Position numbers and translations under genes: made by a program
Shown here: in pieces, positions 21,349-32,820 of the stretch
Position numbering within the stretch: position 1 is the first letter of the stretch
Layout of the letters: each line of letters begins with the position of its first letter
Notes under the pieces: generated by a model
What the model saw: only the letters and a program-made list of their open reading frames with translations
What the model was told of the DNA's origin: nothing
Databases searched by the model: none
From: Episyrphus balteatus
Taxonomy: Eukaryota; Arthropoda; Insecta; Diptera; Syrphidae
DNA: 64,000 nt
Assembly: GCF_945859705.1 (NCBI RefSeq)
Contig: NC_079134.1
Location: forward strand, 27,747,636 to 27,811,635
Direction: 5' to 3'

Positions 21349-23173
21349 ATGGGTACCCCGATGGTAAGTTTTTTTGTTAAAATAAACCCGAAAAATCATT
21401 CTTAAAGATTTTACTTAATAATTTTGTATTAACTTTTAATTTTCTTATTTTTCCTTACAGCATTTTCGAAAACGACAACTTCTTGAATACCAGATCCAAG
21501 AAAACTCTTCCCAACAAAACGAGCCCCACCAAACTCAATTAAATGAACCAAACTGCAATTACAGTTATGAACCCCAAATTACATTTGAATATCCAATGTC
21601 CCCAGCATCTACTCGTTCAGATCGATCAACACCAACAAAAAATGAACCCTACATCGCACCCAGCAACTTTGATTCGTTAGATCCAAGCGAATATTCAACT
21701 GAACAAATGCAAGTTCTAGCCAAACATACAGTTGCACTATTGGAAATGGAAAATTTATCACCCAAATCGAATAAAGATGCTCAAAAGCTCAAGCAAATTG
21801 GTGAATCTCTTACGGCCCTTGAAAACTTTTGCCAAGATCCAAGTACTCATCTAGGTGGCAGTGTAAAAAAGCTTACCTATGAACCTTCAACTCTACTTCA
21901 TTTCGCTTACAATCTCAAAGAAACAATCGAGGAATACATTAGCCAAGAAATAGCAAATGCTTCACCAAATAAGTCGTCACTTTCTACTCTAATTTTGGCA
22001 AAATTAAATCAACTTAGAGTAAATGCATTGCTTAAACCCCAACAGCGTGTGGTGGAGCAGTTGAAATATGTTCCAGGTTATTGTTCACCGGAAAAGGAGT
22101 TTGAGGATATGCCTGTGGACTTGTCGGGTTTTTGCAAATCTGAAATGCAAGTGGAAGAAGGGCCTGAGGATTTGTCAATAAAGAGAAATAAACCTTATTA
22201 TGAAACTGGTCCTGTAGCATCATTACCAGTAGAAGATGATGACATGGATTATGACGAGCCAACCCTTGTAATAGATGAATCATACGTTGAGACACAAATT
22301 GGAGATGATACAATCATTCAAAAATCTCCTGAAAAGACAAAATCTGTAACTCGACATACTCGCAGTGGATTGCAGCAAATAGCAAGTCGAATTTCAGGAA
22401 TCTTTTCATTTATTAATCGAACCCAATCGAGAATGGAGGAACTTATGAGACAAGGAATCAATGTTGTAACGCTAACCTCGAGTAAAAAATCTAAGAAAAA
22501 ATCATCAAAAAAGTCCAAAAAATCAACAACAACAACATCGTCATCATCATCATCGACATCATCAGCACCTGCAATCTACGTACACCCAGCTAAAAGAGTA
22601 TTAGAACTGAAACAAAAATCATCAAAAAAATCTAAGAAAATTCCTATACTGCCTTCAATGCCTGCAATTCAAGAAGAATCTCCTCCTCCTGCTCCTGCTG
22701 GACGAGTTATAGTATACAATCGAAAACCATGGACAAATGGATTGGGAGATGAATTCAAATACAACACAAACTATCCAATTCCATCACCATATGATAGTGG
22801 TAGATGTATAATTGGACCAAATGGAACGACAATTTCAAATGAAGAATGGTTACAAATTAATTGGGATCAAACGCCACCATGTATAACGAGAAGAATTCTA
22901 ATGATGTTATTTAATCGTGAATGTTTAGCAACACATAGTTTGACAGGCAGACCATCGCCGGCATTTTTGGAGCTTAATTATCCCGAGAAACAAGCATTGA
23001 ATCCTTATATTGTTAAGGATATTGTTGATTTGGTAACTAGCCGAACTATTGCTACAGCAAAGGAAGTACGTATGGCTATAACAACTAAATGTGCAGATGA
23101 ATCGAAAATGCGTAGATGTCGTGAGGCAAAATTACTTAAACAAGCTGAGAATTTGAGAATGAAACCGTATTGA
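21349..23173 (+). CDS. BEN-domain nuclear protein, Insensitive/Elba-like (575 aa)
   Basis: The model has two exons. The first encodes only MGTPM (21349-21363) before donor GTAAGT. The second (21461-23173) follows a TTCCTTACAG acceptor in frame. Residues 90-200 look mainly helical. Two PxDLS motifs, PVDLS (223-227) and PEDLS (240-244), match the binding site for the CtBP corepressor. Lys/Ser blocks (KKSKK, twice) around residues 300-350 are probable nuclear signals. The C-terminus from about 455 to 560 fits a BEN domain, with NRECLATHSLTGRPSPAF and ITTKCADE. BEN domains bind DNA or partner proteins; Drosophila Insensitive and the Elba proteins act as repressors or insulator factors. The gene lies inside the last Pten intron on the opposite strand. 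Family assignment is from remembered motifs, and I cannot say which paralogue this is. Confidence 0.85.
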
Positions 23174-23223
23174 TGTAAGAAAAACAACTTTGAATGATTC
23201 CCAGTGATTTTTTCCACAGGGAA

Positions 23224-23229
23224 AATAAA
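23224..23229 (+). terminator. Candidate polyadenylation signal of the BEN-domain gene
   Basis: AATAAA lies 50 bases after the TGA stop codon, the usual distance for a short fly 3' UTR. Further copies follow at about 23260 and 23340 and could give longer transcripts. Confidence 0.5.
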
Positions 23230-23681
23230 GAAAAGAAAATTAAACTGAGTATAGTACAAATGTTAATAAAGATTTTAAAATATAAAATATTTAGGTATGT
23301 ATTTATGTCAATTTTTTGTATTGTTATAAGTTAAACCAAAATAAAGATATTCAGATTTCTTGTATTCAGTACCATACTACTATTTTTTGAACTCTTCAAA
23401 ATTTAAGCATTGAACACATTATTATATTATATAATTTATGCTTAATAAAAAAAGGTGCACAACGGGCATTGGTACAATTTTGTTTCCTTAAATCACTTAC
23501 TTTAAATTTCAATTTCTATACTAACAGAATGAATCCGGATTAATTGGGAAAAATAAAAATAAATAAGAGCATAAAATACACTTAGAAAAATAAAAAAGAG
23601 ATAATATAGTCGAGAAATCAAAAAATTACAAATAAATGAGTAAACCCTATATTAATATAGAACACAGGAAAAATAAAGAAC

Positions 23682-24107
23682 AGGTAGATATTGGGCACGT
23701 TCAAAGAGCTAACATAAAGCTAAAAATTAGCAAGGAAACGAACCATTTTCTGTCAAAAATTAATCTGAAGGTATCCGAGAATTTCTGGTATACCTCAGGT
23801 ATCCGAGTGATCAGCTGATAAACATTTAGCTTTTTTTATTTTGATTACTTTTCGGGGGCCATTATTCAGCTTAAAAATAAATACAAATTTGCAAGAAATA
23901 AAGTCAAAGCGATTGTGCAAGTACTATTCAACAATAAAAAAATGTAATTTGCTCAAAAGAAACAGTTTCCTCTTCTCAATATTTACATATCTTTTTAGTA
24001 GCTGCTTGGGCAAGCTATCTAGATAGCTCTTCGTTCAAAAAGATATTCCAAATACGGGTATCCCAGATAGCCTATCCGATAGGTGTTTGAACGTGCCCAT
24101 TTCTACC
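23682..24107. mobile_element. Inverted-repeat element, about 425 bp
   Basis: The ends read AGGTAGATATTGGGCACGTT and, on the other strand at the right end, AGGTAGAAATGGGCACGTT followed by CAAA. The interior has short repeats around GGTATCC and GATAGC. There is no coding capacity. It lies in the last Pten intron, downstream of the BEN-domain gene. Confidence 0.6.
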
Positions 24108-25124
24108 TAGTTCTACATCCACACCGTAGTCAATAGGTAATATATGAAAGCTTCTGTATGATCATTTTTGAAAACTATTATTGGGAAATTGAAGTTAAAG
24201 ATAAATTATGCTCAAATTCTACACGTGTTTTTATATGGATGTGCTAAATATTTTAAAAGTAGTTATAAATTTAATAAATCTTACGACCTTGCAAATGCGT
24301 CTTTTGATCGTAGAACGCACCTTTAATTCCTAGGATAAACTAATCTACTCATCAACACTTCCATTAACTATAAATTTTATTTTACAATCGTCGTTTATTT
24401 CATTTAACAAAACATTTATTTAATTCATTTTAAATTTGTTAAATGTTTCATTTGCCTGAAAAATAAAACTTCTTTCCATTTTGAATTTGAATATCAAAAT
24501 CAATTTTGGAAACGAAATAATTTTTTGTCTTATTTCTGCCTTGCGTGTTTTAGACGTATTCGGTTTACAATGCTCTATATCAAACTGCATTGTTTGCAAG
24601 CTTTTCGCTAAATTTTATTTAAAACAGAAAAACCCAATAGCGGTTTGCTGCCTTTGTAACTTTCACTAGACTATAAAACAGAAACCAAGAAAGATAACAA
24701 ATGGCAACGCTTCTATTACCTAATTTATTTGAATGTTCACAAAACCTTTAAAAACCCATAAATAATAAAAAGCAACCGATTTGCGCTTTCGTGAAATGGT
24801 TACACTGTTTCAATTCGTGTATTTTAAATGACCAAGAGTTCATTTCGAACACATACAAAACTATCATTTTGCATTTGACGTTTTGGCGGAAAAGTACTAC
24901 TAATGTGATTTTGTGATTTGGATTTCGAATGGCTTTTGTGCCAGATGAATACCATAGTAACATGAACTGGGTGCCTGCCCAATTTAATAAAAAAAAAGCT
25001 ATCCCATAAGACCCTTTCTGTCAATATTTTTAATATTTTTATAATTGCATCTCATAAAAAAGACTCGATTCAAAATAAATACAAAATTTATAGGTGTTAT
25101 ATCCCAATTTTTGATTAATATTAC

Positions 25125-28100
25125 CTTAAAGTCTTCAGAAAACAATTTATGTTCTTTATCCTTGTGAGCATCATCTATTTCCCATTTAGGGAGTGTGTAA
25201 ATCAGTTTCAAATCCTCTCCTTCGCCCTCATAATCTAAAACAAACATCACAAGAAAAATTAAATCAAAGAAAATATAATAAAATAAAATAGTATTTATTT
25301 TACCGGCAGTATCACAAACAAAATACGAGTTGAACCAAAAGTGAAAAATTTTCTTTAATTCAACTTTAACATCACCAGTTACAAACACTTTCTGTTCATC
25401 CAATTCTAGAGTGAATGTTTTGCGAAAATCTATTGGAAATCTGTCCAGTTCCTTATAAAATGAAAAAAAAAAAAAAAATAAATAAATTTAGATTTTGTTT
25501 TATTTTTTTTTTTTACTATGAGACTAAAAAATTACTTTAACTGTGACTTTTGTCCAAGTTCCCGCAGAGATGTTCGATGTTCGAGTTTCTGTGCAGTCAA
25601 TTTCTTCCATTGTTGATATTGAACATTGCACAGAGCCTTGTAAGACGGTCGCAGGTGTGAATCGAATTTCGCTAAGCTAAAAAATAAGACAAACATAACA
25701 AATGCATAAATAATTAAGTTTTGCATTTTGTTTTGGTTTTTGAAAAAAAAAAAAACACCCACCTGAAGCGTTCGCCTCTCATATTTTAGTTTCGATCGTA
25801 TCAGTCTCGCATAATAATGGACATACCGCCTCTGGGATGGTATCGTTACACCTTTCTTGTTCATCGTTCGTTTTTCACCATAGTAAGCAAGTGCATCTTC
25901 AGCTGTCGTTTTTATTCCGCTGTACAACAAATAACAACATATCATTGTTCCTAAAAAGAAATGAAAAAAAAAAAACAAATTAATTAACATTTTTGTTTCT
26001 AAAAAAGTTAACAAAATCGGAAATAAGATATAAATTTATGGAAATTCTTGGGTAAGCTTTGATGCGAAGCGAATAAATCACAAAATCATAGGAAACCAAA
26101 TCAGTTTTGAGTAAGTTGACTAAAATTCCTGGTCAGAAGAAGAATCCAGGCCAGCAGTCAAGGACGAGTTTATGAGTTATGAGTACATGTTTAAGAAATG
26201 GGCTAGACCAGGTTGGATCTGATGCGCTTTTTGCCAAAAGAAAACTAACCAACTGTTCGGAAGTTAAAGTTCAGAAAGTGAAGTTAAAGTTATTCGCCAT
26301 CAATGCCAATTTCTTAAGTCAGCGTTGTATACATCGCAATCAATCCGAATGCATAGTTTTGCTTGTCAAGATAAGAAAACTGAGCTATATTACATCATTG
26401 AACCGAAGGGATTAAACGTTTTAAAAAGATACAATTCTGTGGCAACAAGGAAAAACAACATAAATCAGTTTTTACATTTTTTCAAGAGAGCGCTCCGCTT
26501 TGAAAGTTTGTCTTCCCATTACACATCAATGCTAATGTCATTTTTCTTTTACTTGCATGTAAAAAAAACCGCTTAAAATAAAAATACGAAAAAAATATGG
26601 TAGATCGAATCGCTTATTGTGCATCAAATTTTGTAAAAAAAAAACTCAATTTCGACATAAGTTGACTTATGTTATTATTTCTTGTTGCCACAGAATTAAG
26701 AAGAGCAAGGATGTTTTGATCGAAAATCAATTGTAAAAGGGCAAGGATAAAATTTACCGCCTTAAATTAGATAAATGAGAAAAGGGAAGTTATGGGATCG
26801 AGTTGATGAGACTTACCCAACACTTATTATTTATTATCAAAATTATAAGCTGAAAGAAACATTCCCGATGATTGAACTATTAGCCTCATTTCAAGTCTTT
26901 TTCAACGGAATGTGGGAAGAGCTGTAACATTTTTTTTTCTCGAGAAGTACCAGTTTGACTTTTGGTCAGTCAAATCAACCATAAACGAAATATTCAGACT
27001 AAGGTAGATCTTAGAAGAGACCCACCATCTTTCCATTGGCTTCCAAGTCACATTTCAATGAATCGTTAGGAGCTCTTTGTGGCGATGTCTGAACTGGGAT
27101 CCTTTAAAAACTGATGCCGGGTTATATTAATAAACATGAAGTGCATTGTCCAACATAAATCTTGTTTTGGAGCATAGTGCGCAGGGCAGGTGGTTAAACG
27201 GTTGATTATTTATAATTTATTACATAGAATAATTCAATAACTTGGATATATACATTATTAGACGCTCCTTTCTTTCAGAGGAATTGAATTTCATTTGGAA
27301 TGAAAGGAAAAACTAATAAATATCTCTTCGCCAACTAAAACTAAACCTAACTATTGTACTCAGCAATGGTAGCAAAGGATTTCATTTGTCCCGGAGTAAG
27401 TATCAATTCCTTATGTTCTTCTTAGTGGAGATTTAGCGAAGAAACTGCCACTCCGCCGATATTGCCAACCAAACTCTTTATCCAGAAGACGAGGTGCTTT
27501 CTCTACGAAAACCTTGCACTGTCAGCCCAGTTTTTTTGGTCTTTTTGTGGCTAAAAACAATTTCGATGGATATTCGATGCTGTTAGCGGAAAAGGCAAAT
27601 TGATAAAACGATATAGTATCGAACTCTATAGAACGAAGGCTTTAATGCTATTGCCAAGAGGAATCAAACCGACAATGACGAAGGGAAAATGATCTTGAAA
27701 CACATTAATACTTTGGGTATATGATGACAATGGCTCTAATTTTAAAATCGTATTCAACATCCCCATTCGTTATAAACAATTTGCTGCATAGTAAAATAAT
27801 TTAAAGAATAGAACATTAATTTACCAGTTCGTCCTTTCCCAGCTTTACAATGAATTGCCGCAACATTATTCGGATCTGTGTTCAGCCAACGATCTACGTC
27901 GTTACAAAATTTATCTATCAGTTCTATTGTTGGCGGATTATGGTCCTCGAATGCATACACTGAAACTCTCTAAAAATTTAAAGTAAAAGAAATTATTTAA
28001 TTACAAATTATTAGTAATATAAAGTCAACGAAAAATACATACACCATGAAACTTATTGACATCGTAGGCTTTTTCTGAGCGCAAATTGTATACTTTATAG

Positions 28101-30612
28101 TGCTCTGGATGTGTGACTTCGAAAAAGTGACAAACATCATTCATGGGATTTCTGAAAACACTTTGAATGTATTCTCCTGGATAGCCCATAGCGATTATAT
28201 TGTCACAAATATCTGGAATAAAAGATTATGGTTTTAATAATATTATTTAATTGATTGAAATAGAGTAGAATAAAAGGGGAAAAAATGTGTAAAGTTAAGA
28301 GATAAAATGAATTGTTATAAGTTGAATCGAATCATTGAAGCATTGTAATCATTAAAATAAGAAAATTTTAAAAAATTAACTGGTCGTCACGATTTGAAAT
28401 TTTCGTTTGGATGTTGTAGAAATCGGGAAGGGACTGACCAAGTTTAGATTGTTATTAACGGGAACAGATTCAATGTGTGAACATACAACCAAGGGCAAAT
28501 CTACATAAATGTGGACCATCATTGAATGTTGATGATATGGAAAAATCATTTTTGCAAACTCTAGAGGTCGAACATGGTTAGAAACCTACTTTAAAGTAAA
28601 TAGATTGAACCATTGGACCTATGCGGTGTAGACCCAAGAATAGTCGCCGGAGCTACGTATGGAAAGAGAAATCAAATCAGAAATTCAACAAATCGGTGGT
28701 TAATGTTTCCATACTTAAGTAGTTGTTTTAAGCCAGAACCAGAAGTGCTTACTGGTATCAAAGCTGAAAGCAGCTTATCATTTTCAATTTAGTTAATAAG
28801 AATATTGATATTTTTAAACAGTCAGGTGACAAAAAATTCTTTCTCCGCAATTGAGTGAACTGAAAATGAAGTTAAATGAACTTAGGTCGATGGGTGACAG
28901 GACACTGTGAATAGGCCCATGAACAGGGCTAAAATAGTTCATCCCTTGAACAGAAAAGGAAGAAGAGCAAGCACAACAACAGATACCGTTTGGGTCTTGA
29001 AAAATCTTTTTTGGTTGAACATTGTATTAAAACGCAAAGTACGACCGTCCTTTCTTAAAGTCCTAGCGAGCATAAGATGCATTGGAACTGATCATGAGAA
29101 GAATGAGTGTAAGCACATCTCAGCGGATAACACAACGGAAAAGGAATCTTTGAAACAGAAAAGCACCCGGATCTAATAGAATCACGGTAGAGTTCCTAAA
29201 GTATGAAACGATAGACCTTGACATAAAAAAAAACTCACGAAGCTTTTAATGAAACTTAAGAAACGAGAAACATTTGTACAACTGCAGTTTGAGAAGTCAA
29301 TTATATTCCCTATTCATATAAAAAGAGACATGTCAGTTGTCAGATCGACAATTTCTCAATGCCCCATGCAAATTTTTTGTCTCAGTTTTAAATATTCGCC
29401 TTTTTGAATGAAGCTTAAAGAATTTCAGTTAGTTTTTTCGAAGCGGCTATTCCACTAGTGATAACATTTTTATATAAAGAATCATTGCGGAAACTTTTCT
29501 AACTTTAAAAAAGAAGCTATACGTATTCTTTGTTGACTTTAACGCAGCTTTTGAAACAATTTATTTAGAACGCCGAAATGTCATTAAAGTGTGGCACAGT
29601 CTTGTAAAACCTTTATGATGAAAATCATGCTACAGTATGGACCAATGAGGAAATGTCGAAATAGTTTGAAACCTCGATGGAAGAAAAGCCAGAATGCCTC
29701 CAATCTATTTGCATTATTTATCGATGATCCTCATTGATAGTTAACAGGTAGAATAGAGTTTGCTGAAATTATGATCAAAGCTCTCTAATTTTCTGATGTT
29801 CTTCTTGCATATTTTCCTCTAACATTGCAATAAATGATCAATCGGCTTTGTGTGTACAGCAGGTTGTGGAATTTGTTAGTCAATTTGAGTAAATCCAAAG
29901 TAATGGATCTGGCTGAATGTCCAGGAAGGAGCAGACGCACTTAAACAGAGATTAAGAAGCATCAAAACCTTCTTGGTTTTTTATAAATAAAAAGTTAAGG
30001 AGAATGTTCATAAGATGAACTCTACAAAGCCTTGAAACTACCAGGACAAAGAGGAAATAAGGACATCTATGCACAATCCTGAAAAATGTTAGATTCAACT
30101 CCGATGTAGAACATTACAAAGGAGGAGTTCGCAGAACAATTTTAAACAAATTTGTCCTAGCTTTAAGCCATCTAAGTAAGAATATATACTTTATACAACG
30201 ATAAGCTTTTTCAAAGACACCTTGACTAGATCCATTTGAGCCATTTGCTCAAATAAAACTTAAGGCTTCAAATCTTACTTAAATCTTATGTGACAGTTTA
30301 CGGAGGGAAATAAGTATAGAATAGAAGCTTGCGATCAACTAGTACTTAAGTTTTGTTTAAGCGATTGCTCCTTATTGCCTAGATTGAAAGGTATGTTTTT
30401 CATAACAATGAAGAATAATAATTTTTAAAAATATGTAATACTTTTGAATTTTACAGGTTAAAAATCGACAATGCATCAACTAACTTAAATACTAACTTTA
30501 AATACGTATTTTGTTACTTACAAGCTAAGTCCAAGTTGAAGCCACCTTCCGTGTATCGTCGGCGCTTCTTGCTGACAACATTTCGTATCAATACTGATAA
30601 AGTATTTGCCAT
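25125..30612 (-). CDS. Pten: Pten, exons 1-7: PIP3 3-phosphatase and C2 domain
   Basis: The protein removes the 3-phosphate from PIP3 and so opposes PI3-kinase and insulin signalling at the plasma membrane. Exons: 30612-30522, 28212-28043, 27969-27825, 25950-25763, 25676-25536, 25451-25304 and 25234-25125, all with GT-AG borders and matching phases, giving 331 residues. The start MANT leads to a basic PIP2-binding stretch (KKRRRYTEGGFNLDLAYI). The catalytic P-loop HCKAGKGRTG spans 127-136 with Cys128 as nucleophile, and the TI loop is present as KKGVTIPSQRRY. The C2 domain follows, with GDVKVEL and FHFWFNSYF, but the segment between them is about eight residues shorter than in human PTEN and loses part of the membrane-binding CBR3 loop. 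The last strand and tail are proposed to come from the exon at 17269-13862. The ATG is the first in-frame one and matches the remembered Drosophila start. Confidence 0.93.
26433..26697. mobile_element. MITE-like element in Pten intron 3
   Basis: AATTCTGTGGCAACAAG at the left is matched exactly by its inverse complement at the right end, 265 bp in all. The interior is non-coding. It lies in the 1.9-kb intron between Pten exons 3 and 4. Confidence 0.55.
28860..30030 (+). pseudogene. Decayed non-LTR retrotransposon (LINE) in Pten intron 1
   Basis: Remnants of a reverse transcriptase can be read in order on the plus strand, interrupted by stops and frameshifts. Near 29165 is a degenerate form of the KAPGxDGIPxEF motif. 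At about 29526 FFVDFNAAFETIYLE matches the first catalytic block (FxDFxxAFDT). At about 29705 LFALFIDDP matches SPxLFxLFIxDL. A degraded segment with LLVN-SKSKV-like text follows near 29875. Neither end nor any target duplication was found. It is an old, dead copy, antisense to Pten. The clade is not clear. Confidence 0.6.
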
Positions 30613-32089
30613 TTTGTAAAAAATTAAAAATACGTTTTCTCCTTTATTCTCCGTCGTGGTTGTGTTTTTGTTGTTGTTTCCTTAGATTATACAAAAAAAA
30701 TATTTGTTATCATACAAGTTTGTTAGTTTGTTGTTTTTTTTTTTATTAAGATTTTTTTTTTTTTTTTCGTTTCCACGGATAGAGGACGGTGGATTTTGAG
30801 ATAGTGCAGGCGCGTATACTGTTTTTCCTTGATATTTTTTTTTGTGTGTGTGTGAGTGTCAAGTGCTCTCTCTTCTTTCAGGTATTATCATTACGGATAT
30901 CCCGAAATAAAGTCAAAATATTATTTAATTTTTTTTTTTATTTTTTCATTTCTACAATCTCCTCCTCCCCCTCCGCCTCTTTTCCTTTTCACGTTTTTTT
31001 AAATCCTTTTAGTCTACCTTCTAATTTTCTACTGCCGCTAACGCTTATAGTTAAATCGGATGCTTCTTTAATATTTTGTTTATCCTTCGATTTGATCACA
31101 ATTGTTGAGTTTTGATTGATTTTTTGTTGTTGTTGCTGCTGCTGTAGTAATTGTTCCTGGTTGTTTTGTTGAAATACAAAATTTTTTGTGTGGTTGTTGT
31201 TGTTGTTGTTGCTTTTGATGTTTAATAATTGTTGTTGTTGATGTATTGTTGTTGAAATAAGTTTAACGTTTTGGAAGGAACTCATTTGTTCTATTTGTTA
31301 ATGGAAAAGATGACAGCGACAACAAATACAATAACGATAATAATGACGACAGCAAAAATGACGACAGCAATAATGACGACAATAAAGATGACGACAATGT
31401 TGGTAATATTGAAAACCGTGACATAGAAAACGTTTTTACTTCTTCTATTGTTACTACTGATACTGCTGCTAATTTGGATTCAGATTCTGATGATAATGTT
31501 GCTATTAAAGATGATGGTTTAAAAGACAACAACAATGATGTGTACGCTACTAGCAACAGCACCGCAAACGATAGCGTTTTCCGCAATGGTGGTTGTATGG
31601 GTGGTATTGACGACGACGGAAATTCAAACATTTATTGTTATTTACTGGGTAATTTGGGGATTTCTATAGATAATTGATTATTATTATAGTGATAAATGTA
31701 GCTGCCGACGATATATTCGGATTGAAATTTGGTCTCATTACTAAAGCGTAGTTTAAAAAAAACTTCTTCAGATGTACTGTTTTGTATGTTTTTTTTCAAA
31801 TGGTTAGTTCCTGATGCGAAAGCAAAAGAAATGTTACACTGCTAACTACGATTAATCTGCAATTTGAATCTCTGAAAAGAAATAGAAAAATTTTGTTAGT
31901 TTCTTTGTTTTTATTAAATAGTAATTTTTTTATAATGAATATAATAATATAAAGTTAATCTACTTTTAAATTATGTATAACACTTTAAAACAATAGCTTT
32001 AAAAGTTTTTTTCTAATAGGTACATGTTCTACTCTATTCAAAGCTTCGCAAAAATCCTCTAGCATTGTGCATAAAAATGCTTTTTTTTG

Positions 32090-32820
32090 GGATATTGAAG
32101 TTTTAAATATCCGAATATCCAAAGATATTAGTATCCAAATCCAAATGCATACTGTTCATAAAAAACTCTTAAAATCAGTGGACATTAGGGTTTGGATACG
32201 AATATCTTCGAAACGGTTAAAGCAATCGATTTAATACCGGGGACCTTTTTTGTAGAACGTTCGAGCTCTTACAAGAATACATTTTGATAATTTGATAATA
32301 ATGACTTCTGAGTTCGAAAATTTTGAAAAAGTAAAAAAATACTCTTATAAATTTTGTTTAACTTTGACCTCGGATATCTTTCAAATGGTTAAATTAATGA
32401 AAAAGTTTATCAAACCTTTTTTAAAGGGGAAATATGACCGTTTGATTACGAGTACTATAATTTTTCAATATGTTATAAAATTAAGAATAAAAAAACGAAT
32501 TTTTAATTATTTTCTCAAAATTTAAACCGCGAATATCTTTTAAACGGTTAAATAAACGAAACAAGAGTAAAGACCTTTTTTGTAGACCGTTTAATTTCCT
32601 ACAAGAACATGTAAAGAGATATGCTAAAAAGTCGATTGATAAAAAAATGATTATTTTTAATATGAGATTGGTGTAAAAATGGAAAACTGCAAAACGGAGG
32701 ATCTTCCCATTAATATTAAGAACTAATATTTGGTCAGTATGTTCTAGAGAGTAATCGATTTTTCGGAGTATAAAATCAAAAAAAAAGATATTCGATTTAT
32801 TTGACTCACCCTAATACACA
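32090..32820. repeat. Degenerate repeated units around TTTGTAGA-CGTT
   Basis: Two clear units share GACCTTTTTTGTAGA, then a CGTT or CGTTTAA motif, then CTACAAGAA or CTTACAAGAA, each preceded by a GAATATCTT-type motif and AACGGTTAAA. A third, more diverged unit lies between them. A related stretch on the other strand is seen near 38030-38100. The units are about 150-200 bp apart. The family is not identified. Confidence 0.4.

Larger units (their letters stand above)
17270..25124 (-). other. Last Pten intron (7.9 kb) holding another gene
   Basis: Under the model this intron runs from the donor GTAATA after FSEDFK to the acceptor at 17270. It contains the complete BEN-domain gene on the other strand, a 700-bp TTAA-flanked palindrome and a 430-bp inverted-repeat element. 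The rest is AT-rich with no further supported exon. Retaining the start of the intron would add 41 codons before a stop at about 24999, a possible short isoform. Confidence 0.55.

Noticed and set aside
24900..24974. Candidate last exon for Pten (24 codons after an acceptor at 24975, phase 0)
   Set aside because: The acceptor and phase fit, but the peptide (APSSCYYG start) has none of the alternating hydrophobic pattern expected for the last C2 strand. A rare alternative end cannot be excluded.
24999..25124. Read-through of the exon 7 donor adding 41 codons
   Set aside because: It begins VILIK, which would suit the C2 strand, but the donor GTAATA is good and the rest is AT-rich and unlike any Pten tail. 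Kept only as a possible intron-retention isoform.
31263..31631. Minus-strand Ser/Leu-rich frame
   Set aside because: It is the antisense reading of the Asp/Asn-rich repeat region, with no domain or splice support.
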